The notes beneath the pieces are model-generated. The model had not been told where the DNA came from and searched no databases. It worked only from the letters and a program-made list of their open reading frames with translations. This document shows positions 41,665 through 53,060 of a stretch of DNA of 64,000 nucleotides, one piece after another. The position numbers and the translations under genes are program-made. Position 1 is the stretch's first letter, and each line of letters opens with the position of its first letter. Origin of the DNA: Furcasterigmium furcatum (lineage: Eukaryota; Ascomycota; Sordariomycetes; Glomerellales; Plectosphaerellaceae); assembly GCA_001599815.1 (NCBI GenBank), contig BCIA01000004.1, positions 3,684,082 to 3,748,081 of the forward strand. The letters are read 5' to 3'.

Positions 41665-43464
41665 GACGTGGCCGTGTTGCTCAAGTCCGATGAGCCGGTG
41701 GAGGGGTGGTGAAGATCTACAGGTTCAAGGCCGGCGTTGGCGTCATGCGGCTGCTGTATGGTGGGTAGTACGGCTTGAAAACGGTGCCACTGGGATTGGA
41801 TCTAGAAAGTGGTGGGTGGTACGCGACAATGCGTAGCAGGTGTTGGATGTGAGTTTAGTCTTTTGATTGATCTGATGGAAGTTCGAGAAGACAACCGGAG
41901 GTGGGTGCTCAACAGCCAATCAGAAGCGGCCGTTGGCGGGGACTTTGACGACTTGAACGACGCCTCAATGACATGAGCGTAGAGAACACCGACACCGACA
42001 CCGACAGCGAATGAGTGATTGATGTGAGCATTTTTCTTGTTTTTGCCTTCTAGGACTATGGAGGATGTCCAGCCAGCCCTCGCGTGGCTCCATCCAACCC
42101 AGACCGGAGGTTGAGAACCTCCCAGCTCGCCACCACCGACACCTCCAGTCCTCGAGTTTTCGACTCCTGTTCATATCGGGGGTATCTGACCATGCCGGTC
42201 GCCGCCGCCCCTTCGTATTCTGCTGAAAACGGGAAAAAGAAGGCCACCATTACAAAACCAATGCTGTGCGTCCTAAACCCCTGTGCTGACTGTTCCCCTT
42301 TTTCTACTCAAATGCCAATGTGTCAAAGTGAAGACGTCTAAGGCTCGTGGAAAAGAAAAAACAAAAGGACGAGTATTGTCGGGGCCGGGCAGACAGCTCG
42401 ATGGGCGTGCCAAACACCAGACACCCGAGGCCCATGGCATAGAAGCCGAGACCAATGAGAAGAAGAAAAAAAGAGGAAAACGACCTAAGACACCCTGCCA
42501 ACCCGAAACCAAGAGATATCGTCTCTGAACCGGCTGACGCAATGCATGAGACCATTCCAAAATGTTTCCCGTTTCAATCTCGAGGGAATCCTCCTCGTGT
42601 GCAGCCCAATTGAGAATGATTTGGTATCAAGAACCAATGTGTGCCGTCCCGAAACCGAAGAAACTTTTTTGCACCCCGCCCCCGAAGCTCGAGTGCTCGA
42701 CCATGTTTGGCGGGGAGGCGTGCCGGAGAGGTGGCTCGAATGGGGCGGAAGCGCTGATGAAAAAAGTGCGTGTAATAATTACATCTGAAAGCCGGCCGCG
42801 CAACTTTTGTCTGTCGTCTGATGAGTCGCGGTGATGTCGTGCGGGTCCGCAGAGCCGTTTCCGTCTATGCCTTCTCCTGGACACCAATCTGCGTCGTCCA
42901 GTGAAAGCAATGCGAGGCCGACCGAGTGCGTTGAGAGTGGATGCCCGATGCCGAGTCATACCAGCCCCAAATCCGCAATATTGACCGAAAAGGAAAATTA
43001 AAATCAAAGTCTATCGAGGACCAATTGTCCCGGGGAATCGTCGTGCCGTCCCTCAACGCCGTGTGAAAAGCAACCCCCTATACCGAGGAAAGAAGTCCGG
43101 GTCCAATGTCATTAGAAGTCTTTGCCGTGGCCGCGTCATTCCGTATCTCCAACCCAGTCCGTGTTGATGTTGACTGGGGGAGACGTGTCGCTGGCACAGC
43201 GGGCAAAGACCCTGAGTCGTGATATACGGGGGGACCATGTCGAGAAAAAGTGTGGTCCCAAAAAGGCATTCCAATCCTAGAATGCCGGCTTTTGATGTTC
43301 CGTCGTAAGGGTATCTGAAAATGCAATGTCGTCCGTGTCCGAGAAAGAAAAAAGTAGAACAAGAGTCCCATGCCGGTGCGATGAAACGCTTGAGATGCTC
43401 GTCTAGCCTTGCTCTGGCTGCTCATGCCTGTCATGGCGAGCGCCCGAGCTGAGGAACGTGATGT
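41665..43464. other. Intergenic region
   Basis: About 1.8 kb between two minus-strand genes should contain the FAM192A-type promoter and the 3' flank of the cyclin gene. A-rich stretches occur near 42,350-42,480. I see no gene. Confidence 0.45.
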
Positions 43465-44463
43465 TCAGCCTACGACCGGCTGACCGAAATAGCCCTGCTG
43501 CTTAACGGGGCCCACGCAGTTCGCACAGCTGCACTCGGCAAGGTTGTGATCCCAAGTACCCTGGTTGAAGCCGTAGGGCTGACCGTACGTGTTCTGTCGG
43601 TGGCCGTAGTAATGGTTCTGAGGCTGCTGGTACCTGGCATTCCACTGTCCGCCAGTTGTAGCAGCGGAGAACCAGTCGTTGTACCGGGCATTGGCAGATG
43701 CCGCCGAGTTGATGTACTCGGGGGTTCCGTATCCGGAGTCGGGCGGCGTCAGAGGAGCGGTGTGCCAGCCAACAGTGGAGTTGGCAGAAGACCAATCCAC
43801 AGGCAACCGGTACGTCTGGGACGCGACCTCGCCACGCTTGAGAGCCTGGTAGCGCTCGTACTCGGCCGTTTGCTGCTCGACCCAGTTGTTGTACGAGTAG
43901 CGGCTGTTGTAGCGGTTGAGATCGGTCTCGATGGAGGGGACCAGGGACGCGAGCCTCTCGCGGTTGGCGCGGGCGACGGCCTGCTCCTTGAGACCCTTCC
44001 ACTCCTCCCAGCTCTTAATCCAGGCGTTGTAGTCGTGGCTGTAGTCGAGGTTCACGTACAACGAGAAGCCACACTCCTTGAGCCAGTCCTTCTCCATCAC
44101 GTTGAGCTCGGTGACGGCAATGCCACTGACCTCTGCCCAGGAGCGGTTCTGGAAGGTGTTATCATCCAGAAACTTGCTCGCCAGGATGAGCGAGACCGTC
44201 AACATGCGCCACGCCTCGGCGTCATTCGCGCGCAAGGGGTTGTTGGCCCTGAGGACGTTGACACGCTTGGCGAGATAGTTCATGCCAAGCAGGATGGTGC
44301 TCTTGGGAAGGCGGGTGGACGAGAGGATGCCGGAGACGAACTTGCGGAAGCTAGGCGAGGCCATGGTGTTGGGGATGACCACGCTGGTAGCCATCTCCGC
44401 AACAAACTCGGCCATGTGCTCGACCTCATAGTCGAGGACGGCACAAACTCCTCCGCCAGGCAT
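43465..44463 (-). CDS. Cyclin-domain protein (Clg1/Pho85-cyclin-like)
   Basis: The open frame encodes 332 residues. A cyclin box covers about residues 30-140: TILLGMNYLAKRV, NDAEAWRMLTVSLILASKFLDDNTFQNRSWAEVSGI and LNVMEKDWLKECGFSLYV are diagnostic of the fungal Clg1/Pcl-type cyclins that partner Pho85-like kinases. The rest is Tyr/Gln/Asn-rich and disordered (HNHYYGHRQ-like sequence), ending in CSCANCVGP. I start at 44463, but the frame stays open for about 28 further codons with coding-like Ser-rich sequence, and relatives often have longer N-termini. An upstream exon is therefore possible. The gene faces an 8-kb interval with no other recognisable gene. Confidence 0.85.
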   Translation of the reverse strand: MPGGGVCAVLDYEVEHMAEFVAEMATSVVIPNTMASPSFRKFVSGILSSTRLPKSTILLGMNYLAKRVNVLRANNPLRANDAEAWRMLTVSLILASKFLDDNTFQNRSWAEVSGIAVTELNVMEKDWLKECGFSLYVNLDYSHDYNAWIKSWEEWKGLKEQAVARANRERLASLVPSIETDLNRYNSRYSYNNWVEQQTAEYERYQALKRGEVASQTYRLPVDWSSANSTVGWHTAPLTPPDSGYGTPEYINSAASANARYNDWFSAATTGGQWNARYQQPQNHYYGHRQNTYGQPYGFNQGTWDHNLAECSCANCVGPVKQQGYFGQPVVG

Positions 44464-47400
44464 TTTGAAGGTGTTTGAAGAGGCCGACGAAGACCGGACG
44501 TCGATCTTTGTCGGGCAGGTGAACGCACTCGGCGACGCTTGGGGGTCAACTCAGCGGAGTCGATCGGAATCGGGCTCGATTGCTGGCGTAGGTCCAAAGG
44601 CCGGGGAGTCGTCAAGAGTCGGGCGAGAAAGGGAAAAGGGGAGAAGAACGGATCCTCTAGACAGCTCGGTGATCCATAGAAGGGTGTTCGTACGGATTCT
44701 CCAAATGGTACGAAGCGGTGTTTGGGGGTAGGGAGTGTCGGTAGTCCGCTACTGTCGTAATGAAGATGAAGGAAAGCGATGAAACACGTCGAGGAGTCGT
44801 AGTACGTTTGCCACCGCCAGACAAGGTGTGCAACGTGAAGTGATCGAGAGAAAATGCGGGCCGAAAAGGACAAGAACCAACCGGTGAGGTGGTCCTGTGC
44901 GCTGGGATGTCGACTATGGAGTGTTAGTAGGGCACCGACATGATGTAGCGCATGGTTGAATGGGGAAAGTCTGGGTCTGAGGCCGAGTGGTGCCGTCGTG
45001 TTGTTGTTGGGGTGAAATATGCGTGTCGACAGCCTGGCCCGAGGATTTGGCTCGCAAAGAAGACCGTGTGCCAGAGACACACATGCGAGTGCTGACACTG
45101 GTAGTCCGCTAGACGCGTACCGAGTGACCAGACGTTCTCGTAGCTCGACTCGGAGAGCTCTGAACTGCGGTATCGAAAAGTTGACCAGGCCGGGATAGCA
45201 GGCCTCGAGTGGCCAGCGCGGAGGAGAAACACGTCGACAAAAGACCCAGGCTGTGTGGTGAGAGTGTTGAAATCACGCCTCGATTTGCTTACCTTTAGAA
45301 GTCAACCTCGGGGACAGGAAACCGAAGGATGCGGATTATCGCGGCGGATGGAGAGGGTTGATTATGTCCGCGTTGCCAGCCGACAGAAGCAATCCAGAGC
45401 GAAGAGATGCGCCGACGATAACTGCTAGAGTTGGTCGGATTGAATGCAGGAACTGTGCTCGTCTTCGTGCAGTGGTTGATGTTCGGGAACCCGCTGTGAT
45501 CGGCAAGGGAAAGGAAGAGAGGACCGACGGGAGAGGTGACGCAGAACCAGAGAATCCCGGGTGGTATAACGACTTTTCGGAAACACAATCAGAAGAAAGA
45601 TCTCGTCTTGGCCGTTATAGGAAGGACTCGGTGGTTTCTTGCGGGATGGGGGGAGAGAGGTAGGTTGGGGGGAGTGGTGGTCGAGAGGATGGGGAGGGCG
45701 GCGAGAGAGGGTGAAAAGGAAAAGAGGTCGCAGGTGTTTACCACACGAGTGGAGTGTCGAGTCTGATGGGGCTGGCCTACGGGCTGCTGGGATGAGAGAT
45801 GGGGAACCGGGCTTGGGGCAGACGAGGAGGTACGTACCAGGCGGCCAGGCCTGGAAAGAAGGAGGCACGACGGGAGGACGTGAATGAAGAGCGGGTCGAT
45901 TCACTGTGGGTGGCGCACTGTCCGTACAGAGGAAGGTACCGCTGGTGTGGTGGTGGATTTGCCCAAGACCCAGTTTTTAGGGGCCCAAGACCAAGGGTTG
46001 GATTGGCTGACTGGGGAACCGCAGCGTCAGAGGGGGGGAAAAGTCGCCTGTGAAGGGTGGTGGCCCCAGGAGGCCGAGTCTTCTGTCTGGTCCGGCGCCA
46101 GGAGCAGCGGGAATCAGCAGATGCACCGAAAATGTGAGGGATGAGCTAAAACCCGGCACACACAGCCTGAGGGAAGTGGAGGGCCAGGGACGGCGGAGCC
46201 TGAAAGGGGCGCCCTGAGTGGTCAGACGACGGCACAAATTTACTGAGGCTACAGGGCGGTACAGGCTAGCTAGGGTGGTTCCGGGGGGGCACCGTGAGCG
46301 GAGGAGGCGACGGGAGGAACTGTGACCTGAAGGGAATGGGGCCACTGACGACGACGGGGCGACGGGGAGGAACGCAGAAGCCAGAGAGTTTCCAGGTCAC
46401 CTTCTGCGGGGACCACAGGCAAAAGATACCTCTCGGCGACTTGGTCATGTCACCGTGGAGGGCAAGAACGAAACCTTTGACCAGTGGCTTCCAGCTTTGT
46501 TGTGTCCACGGGGCATTCTTCGGTGCAGGTATGTGCCTCCACCAAGATCTCTCGTTTATGTACGAGCCTTGACGAGACGTACCTCCTGTAACTTACATTT
46601 GACTTTCGTTGACTTGACTTTCCTCGTCGTCCTCTTCTGTCAGACCCGGCCCGGCCGGACTCTTCGTGTCAGTCACTGGGTGCCTAGACTCGTCATTCAA
46701 TGACTCTGCTTGACTTCCTCCTCGTAAGTAACCTTCACGCACCTGGGCTGCCTGTCTGCCTGATGAGTTCGGTTGTGGCTGTCTCGTCCCCAGACTGGAT
46801 GGCGCCCTAGCACCTGGACGAACGGGTTGCGCCTGCCCGCACGGAGCAAATGTGATGGTGGTGTGTAAAAATGGAGACCTGCAACGAATCGACTGCGGCC
46901 TTTTAGGGGCAGAGGAAAGAGGTGTGCAAACGGGGTCTGTGGGGAGTGAATATATGGATTCTGTCCCACACTGGGTTCGGTCGGATGATATAAGTGGTAC
47001 CAAGAGGCCCTGCGACGGTTTCAGGGCGTGTCCTACACCCCAGAAGAGGGGTCGATTCAGCCAAATTGCAGGCCACGAGTTGCTCCTCGGCGGAGCTTCC
47101 TTCCTCCTTCCATCCTCTCCCCCTGCAAGGGTGGTCCCAAGCCCCAAGGGTCTCTCATCAGTTTCCATTTTCGATCCCTCAATCATCGTCATCTCCAACG
47201 CCGCCGACAGTGCTCCCTCACACACGGCTCGGCGCCCCGCGGAATGAGACGCCTCCGACTCCCCGACTTGATTGTTTTGAAATTGTCTCTGCACCTCTTC
47301 ATTCCACTGCAAATTGTCCGATACCTTCATCCTCCGAGCCATTCCGCAGCTGCCGGTCCATGCCTTGGACGGCTTGAGACGACTGCTTGACGTCGATTTG

Positions 47401-50400
47401 GCGACCAAAAAATCATGGCTGGCGTCCGTCGGTCGGGAGGGCAAAGCAAGCACTGCAGCCGTCAGATGGGGTCACTCGTTCCTCGCCTGCGAGAAGAGTC
47501 TGCAGCCAGCGCTCCCCCTTCATTCGCCCGTTTCTAGGCGCGGGTTCAGGATTCTAGCGCCTCCCGCAGATGGGGTTGACTCGCTGGCCTCTGGCATCTG
47601 GATGGGATCGCCCTGACGCTGGCACAGCACAACCTGATGCAGCACTGCCCAAGAGTCGTCCGTTCTCCGTCGTTGCAGGGAACGAACGGCGGGTAGCCAC
47701 ACGTACCCGAGCTAGCCGGGCCTGCCATGTGAACTCGAGGACACCTTCGAATGTACCTGCATGCAGGCACAATTTGTCTACTCTCGACAGGTTTCCCTGG
47801 TCCCGTCTCCTTTCAAGGCTCACTCTCGACAACCTCAGGGTACTTTGGCCGACACTCGTGCCAATATCCACCGCCGTCTTTGACAGAGGCCCCGGCAAGC
47901 GCCACAACCCCATCGCGGAACTGTCGAGCGACCAATAGCCGTGGACGCAATCCCGTGTTTCCTTCGACCAACTTGGCCGTGTGCAAGTCTCCTCCTGGTG
48001 GCAAGGTTCCTCGCCGCACAGTCCTGTACGTTCTTACGGAACGTCATCAGTTCGTCGCTGGACCCTTTTTGCTTGAGGGCTCGACGACCTTTTCGGATTG
48101 ATTGATCATCGGGGGGCGAGACCACCCACCAGCGTAAGCCAGTCCGAGGCATCAGCATCATGACCCAGGCCAGCCAGGCTTCCAGGTCATGTGAAGCTGC
48201 TGCCTTTGCAGTTGCGCTAGAAAGAAAAGTAGGGATCATCCGCGTCTCCTTTGCAACCGGTTCGTCAGCTTGTTCCGGCCTCGGACGCGTCTTCAATGCC
48301 GTCTTGAAGAGTTGCATATGGTACCCGGGGTGCCGGGGAAAACCGTTGCACTGTGAGACGTGGTGGGCCTGGGCGGTTGAGCAGCAACTGCTTGGCGACT
48401 TGTCCCAAAAAATTCCTGGTGCCTCGTGGCCTGGAGAGCAAAGCCTGGGTGCAGTAGTCCCTGCCAAAATACCGCACCCAAGAGACGCGCAGCAAATTTC
48501 CGGGGCCCATCAGGAAGCCACCTTGTTTCCGAGGCACTTGTGAACACGACTCGAGCACGGCCAGGAAGGCTTCATGGTCGAACGACTTGACTTTCAGACC
48601 CTCAGCCACATCCGCGCCTGTGTCCAAATCCCTGGTCCTTTCAACCCAACACCAAGAGCTCGTTCAACAAAATACGGCATGTCCTCCCTACTTGCTACCT
48701 CCAAGGCCTTCCTCGACACCGGATGTATGTACTGTATGTAGGCACCTCTCCATGCAGGGGCAAAAGGCCTCTTCCCCCGGAGATTGGACGCAAGCTGCAT
48801 CGACTGCCTCTTTCACGGGTCTCAGCCTCTCTCCCTCCGATGGCTTGACCTCCACGACGATCGTTCCGGTCACAGAGTTCGGACCACATCTGTGCAGCCG
48901 CCCCTATTCTAACCGGAGACCCGGGTCCGTAAAGCCCCGCCCTCGAATTTGTCCCGAGTCCATCCATCACCAAAACAAGCCTGCAATAATAATTAAGACA
49001 TGTCAAGATCAGCCTCCGAAACACCAGATGATTTTCTGAGCCGGAGGCGGCACTGATCTCATCGGAAAGACGCCCGGTCCTCGCCCTGCCGCACCATGCG
49101 ACTCATTCTTGAGACCAGCAAGGCCGTCAAGCCGTATCGGAAACAGAATAGCCTTCGACATTGGCCTGTGCAACTTGGCCAGTTTTCACTTCAAGCACCC
49201 AATCTGGGCCTGAGAGGTTCACTGAGGCGTCCAGATGCTGACTCTCCTTGACTCTCACCGAGTCAGATGCCACATTGACTTTTGGGATGTGAGCCAATCG
49301 GACAGCCGGTATACTCATCAAACTCTTCTGATGGCTCGACTGTCCTTGACCGCCTGCACATTCACCTTACCTCTCAAGGTCCCATCCCATTCCTCGATTG
49401 GCCACTACACCTCACGCGACATGGTCAGATTGGCTTTGACTCCATGAGGCCAAGTCTGGGCCCTTTCAAGTGACGCCTGGAGGATTTTCCAGGCAGTGCC
49501 GACTCGCCCGGGTCGTCGATATCAGACGCTCTGGCACGGCACTGCATGACCGGCCCACGGGACTCGGTTCTTGTTGGTCTTTGACGTGGCATTGGCCACA
49601 AACCTCCAGCAATGTCCCCTGGGCGGACTGTGCTCCCGGCCGGCGGCGTTTTCACGTCGCTCCTCTAAGAGCTGTCGTTGTCTGGATATTCTGCTTTCGA
49701 TCGATGACAACGATGTCGGCCCACAAGGGTCCAATTGTGGGACAAAGAGAGAACACGAATTCCCACAGTCTCTCCGAAGGGTCTGCACTAATACATGCGG
49801 AACGAACCTGTCGACCGGCCTCGAAGCCTCCTGGCCCGCCGATGCGCGGTTGATCTGCCCTCCCATGTGCTAGTCTTGCAGCTATGACTGCCTCGCCTCT
49901 CACCGCAGAATCTTTCAGCAAAGATCGCCGCCATGACAAGACTCAGGGGTAGTGCAAACCTGGCGTTGAAGTCTTGAAGCATTGGGATTTTTGGGTTCCA
50001 ACGAGTTTTATTGAATCTTTCCGGGTTCGGGGTTCCTCGACTTCGCGGCTTGGAAGCATGCCGAAGCAGAAACCACCCAGTAACACATCAGGGGCCGAAG
50101 AGTGAGCAAACGAACATGGACATGGCGGGCCCTTTGGCCCTCACGTTTACGCCAAGGAAAGATGCCTCTAGTCCCCGCGCTATTAGGCCGCTATTCGCTT
50201 GCTTGGGTTTGCCGCACGACATGTTCCCACTTCATGGAGACGATGGTCGTGGAGGCTTCTTGGCTCCATCGACCCCGTCAACCCGTCGATGTCACAGGAC
50301 GCTACCAACCACCACGTCCACTGCGCCTTTTCTTCTGGCCCGTGGTCGACGCCAAGACCTGCGGGCATGCATACCAGTACTATCCACACCAGTGTTGGCG

Positions 50401-52592
50401 CTCAACTGATGAGGACGGCCTCCCGTGCTTGCATGCGTGCGTCCCTTTTCTCTGTCCTGCATTGGGAAGGCCGCTAAAACTGGGGAGAGCCATTATTAAT
50501 CCCGACCAGTGCTGATGGCCTGAGTTGTGGCGGTGAGGGTCGAAGAGGGTTGAGAGAACAGCTTACCTAAAGTGGTCAGATGCTAGCCTCGACATTAGTT
50601 CCTCTTCGGTGTCTCGGCTTGAGTATCACAGGGCAAGTGAGTGTCAGAGTCTGCACTCCGTGAAGTGGTGACGACCGAAGACCGAGCCCATCTTTCGTCG
50701 TGGGGATGAAGAGACAGTGGGTTTGTTGAGGGATTTCATCAGTCGAACAAGCCGGCAATACGGGTCGATGACGGAGCCAACCTCGGGTTGATAGCTGAAG
50801 CCTCTTTCAAGTTGAATGTCATTCTTTCGAGGCACCCTGAAGTATCCGAGATGGGTGTGATGTCTGGAACTCGGCCACGGCTGGTCCAGGTCCCTCGGGT
50901 TCTCAGGATGGACCACATGGAATGACACAGTGCTCAGAGGGTGAAGATATTCCCAGATCACACTCTCAAGCCACGATGGCCCTGCGGCCAATCCTGGGGT
51001 AGGACCTCAGTCTCGGTCCCTCCGCCACGACGATGGCCCAATTACCAGTCTTGATCGCCTGCATATGAGAAAGCAAGGCACGCGCCGCGCGACGAGAGCG
51101 AGCACAGAGAGGCGCTGGCGAGGAGGGGCACAGACCGGATGCCACAGAGTCACTGCGTCTGCCCTTCCCTGTGTTGGCGGGGTAGTCGAGGGACGGGGCG
51201 TGACGGGCGACGACCACTCATTGCCTGCCAACCACCTCGGCAGCGGTCGGCTGCTTGTGCTCCGACCGGCAGGATCTATTCTTGAGACGCACCTGTGTGT
51301 GCATTGGCGCCGTGCTCCTGGGTGCCCCTCAAGCTGGGCAGCTGGCTCCCACGATGAGTCCCGCGGGCGCCGCCCGCAGGCTGCGAGCGTGAAGCTGCTT
51401 TCCAATTCTCATTACTCGATCGACCTCCCGCATCGTGACCGCCACGACCGCCGCGTCTGGCCAGGGCCGAGCGACCGGCTCCCTGCTCGGGATCCCATCT
51501 TTCCTCCGGATGTGCCCCCCCAACTACCAACCACCCAAGACCGCCATCGTCATAGCCCTTCCTGATCCGTGCAAGCGCCGTCGCAGCACATTCGCGGAGA
51601 GAGCCAGGCAGGTGTGCTGTTCCTGTAGGCAGGCGGCGGTGGTCTCGGAACCAGGCGGCGACTCTCGGGGCCTGCGGCATGCGTCTCCATACTCGCACCT
51701 CGCGAGCGTCTCAGCGTGGGATTCGCCGTGGGCTGACTCCCGCGGGATGCATCGCGGACCTGCGGTGCCACGCCCCCATATAGAGTGCTCTGTAAATGGG
51801 CTGTCTATATCGAGCGCCTGGGTGGTATTCCATCGTGGAAGGTGCCCCGGCATGCCGGCCTTCGTGGGCCTATGTCCGGGCAAGATTGTCGCTCGTGGTC
51901 TCGGCGTGCGTGCACCTGTGAACCAAGCGAGTGCGGTAGGCTGTATGACTGTGTCCTCCTTTAAGACGTCTGACATGTCAGATCAGCGGGGACCGCATGC
52001 GCATGCTCCGGCGCTCCGGGGCACTCCTGGCGGGCGTTTCTGCGGCACATGATCAGCTGCGTAGGCAGCTGGGCCAACACGGGCGGCGAGGGACGTTCAG
52101 GTTGTCGATCGTGGGTGTGGTCGGTTTGGGTTGTGAGTGACGTTTTCTTCTCGCCACGGGGGAGCCTGCTGTCTCTGTTTCGAGGTCAGACCGGCCGCGG
52201 AAGCGAGACGCGGGTTGGGTGTGAGTGAGGGTATTGCATGATATCACTTTGCATTGCAGACAGCCTGCCTTGCCTAAGCTGAGCTGAGGCATGCGGGATT
52301 GAGCTGAGGTTGGACTTTTTCGGAGTGAGAGACTCTGACCTTTGCTACATGGTGATACCTGCACTTGACTCTACCACGATCAAGAGGTGGCATCAGCTTG
52401 GATCAGAACGGAAGCACAGCGTTTGAACGACTCTTCTTCACTAAACCTGTCCCTCTTCTCGTCTATCTGTAGAACGGTTCTGTAGTCATACAAAGCATCC
52501 CCTCCTGAACGCAGTACCCCTGAATTATGGCTCGGGTGCGAAGCCATGCACTGCTCTCCCACCGTGATATCAATACAATTCGCAAGCAATCC
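44464..52592. other. 8.1-kb interval without a recognisable gene
   Basis: This is by far the longest stretch without supported coding sequence. Many open frames of 100-290 codons occur on both strands, yet they overlap, change frame without splice logic and show no domains. There is no AT-rich, RIP-like degradation and I see no transposon remnants. The cyclin-proximal part (44,464-45,900) may be a long 5' leader; it contains a strongly purine-rich plus-strand tract at 45641-45727 with several G runs. Non-coding transcripts, a distal regulatory region or small unrecognised genes are all possible. Confidence 0.4.
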
Positions 52593-53060
52593 CTATAGTA
52601 TTCCGTGAAACGCCCCGCCCTGTTCCTTCAAATCATTTTCGCAAGCCTGCCCCGCGGCCCCGAGGGTTGACGCCCCGGCCGGCTTTGGCAGAATGTTGAC
52701 ATACCGACGAACCTGCCCCGAGGCCGAAGACGCAGCCGGCTTCGGAAGAATTCCCCGACGCACCAGCTCCGCATCGATCAGGGCCATTTCATCAACCGGC
52801 TTGGTAATCCTGGCTCTCCGGCGAAGGCGCACCTCTGGAACTGACAGGTACGACGATGCTGAAGATGGTGATGATGACCGAGTCGATTCCGGCGTGACCC
52901 TCAAACCCCTGACCGCGCGTATGCGGCTCTCAATCTCCTCCTTCGTCATGGCCGGCGGGGTGACGACGATCCGCGGCAGCGGGCTGAGGGCATTCATCAG
53001 GGGCCCGGGGATGTCGATCTGCAGCGGAGGCCTGCCCGCCGGCCGGTTGTGCGGTTGTAT
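52593..53060 (-). other. In-frame open extension downstream of the rsc7 stop
   Basis: After the TAG that ends RSC7 (53063-53061) the same frame stays open for 155 codons to a stop at 52593. The sequence looks protein-like: IDIPGPLMNALSPLPRIVV, then MTKEEIESRIRAVRGLRV, a Ser-rich patch, ITKPVDEMALIDAELVRRG, and two ILPKPA elements 22 residues apart. It could be a readthrough extension, a separate 134-residue protein starting at the ATG at 52997, or the true last exon reached by an unusual intron (a GTGCCG donor at 53076 and an AG at 53020 would give 57 nt and keep frame). I cannot decide between these. Confidence 0.45.

Noticed and set aside
46593..47453. 286-codon minus-strand open frame in the gene-free interval
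   Set aside because: Low-complexity Pro/Ser/Arg mix, no domain, overlapped by other open frames on both strands; expected by chance at this GC content.
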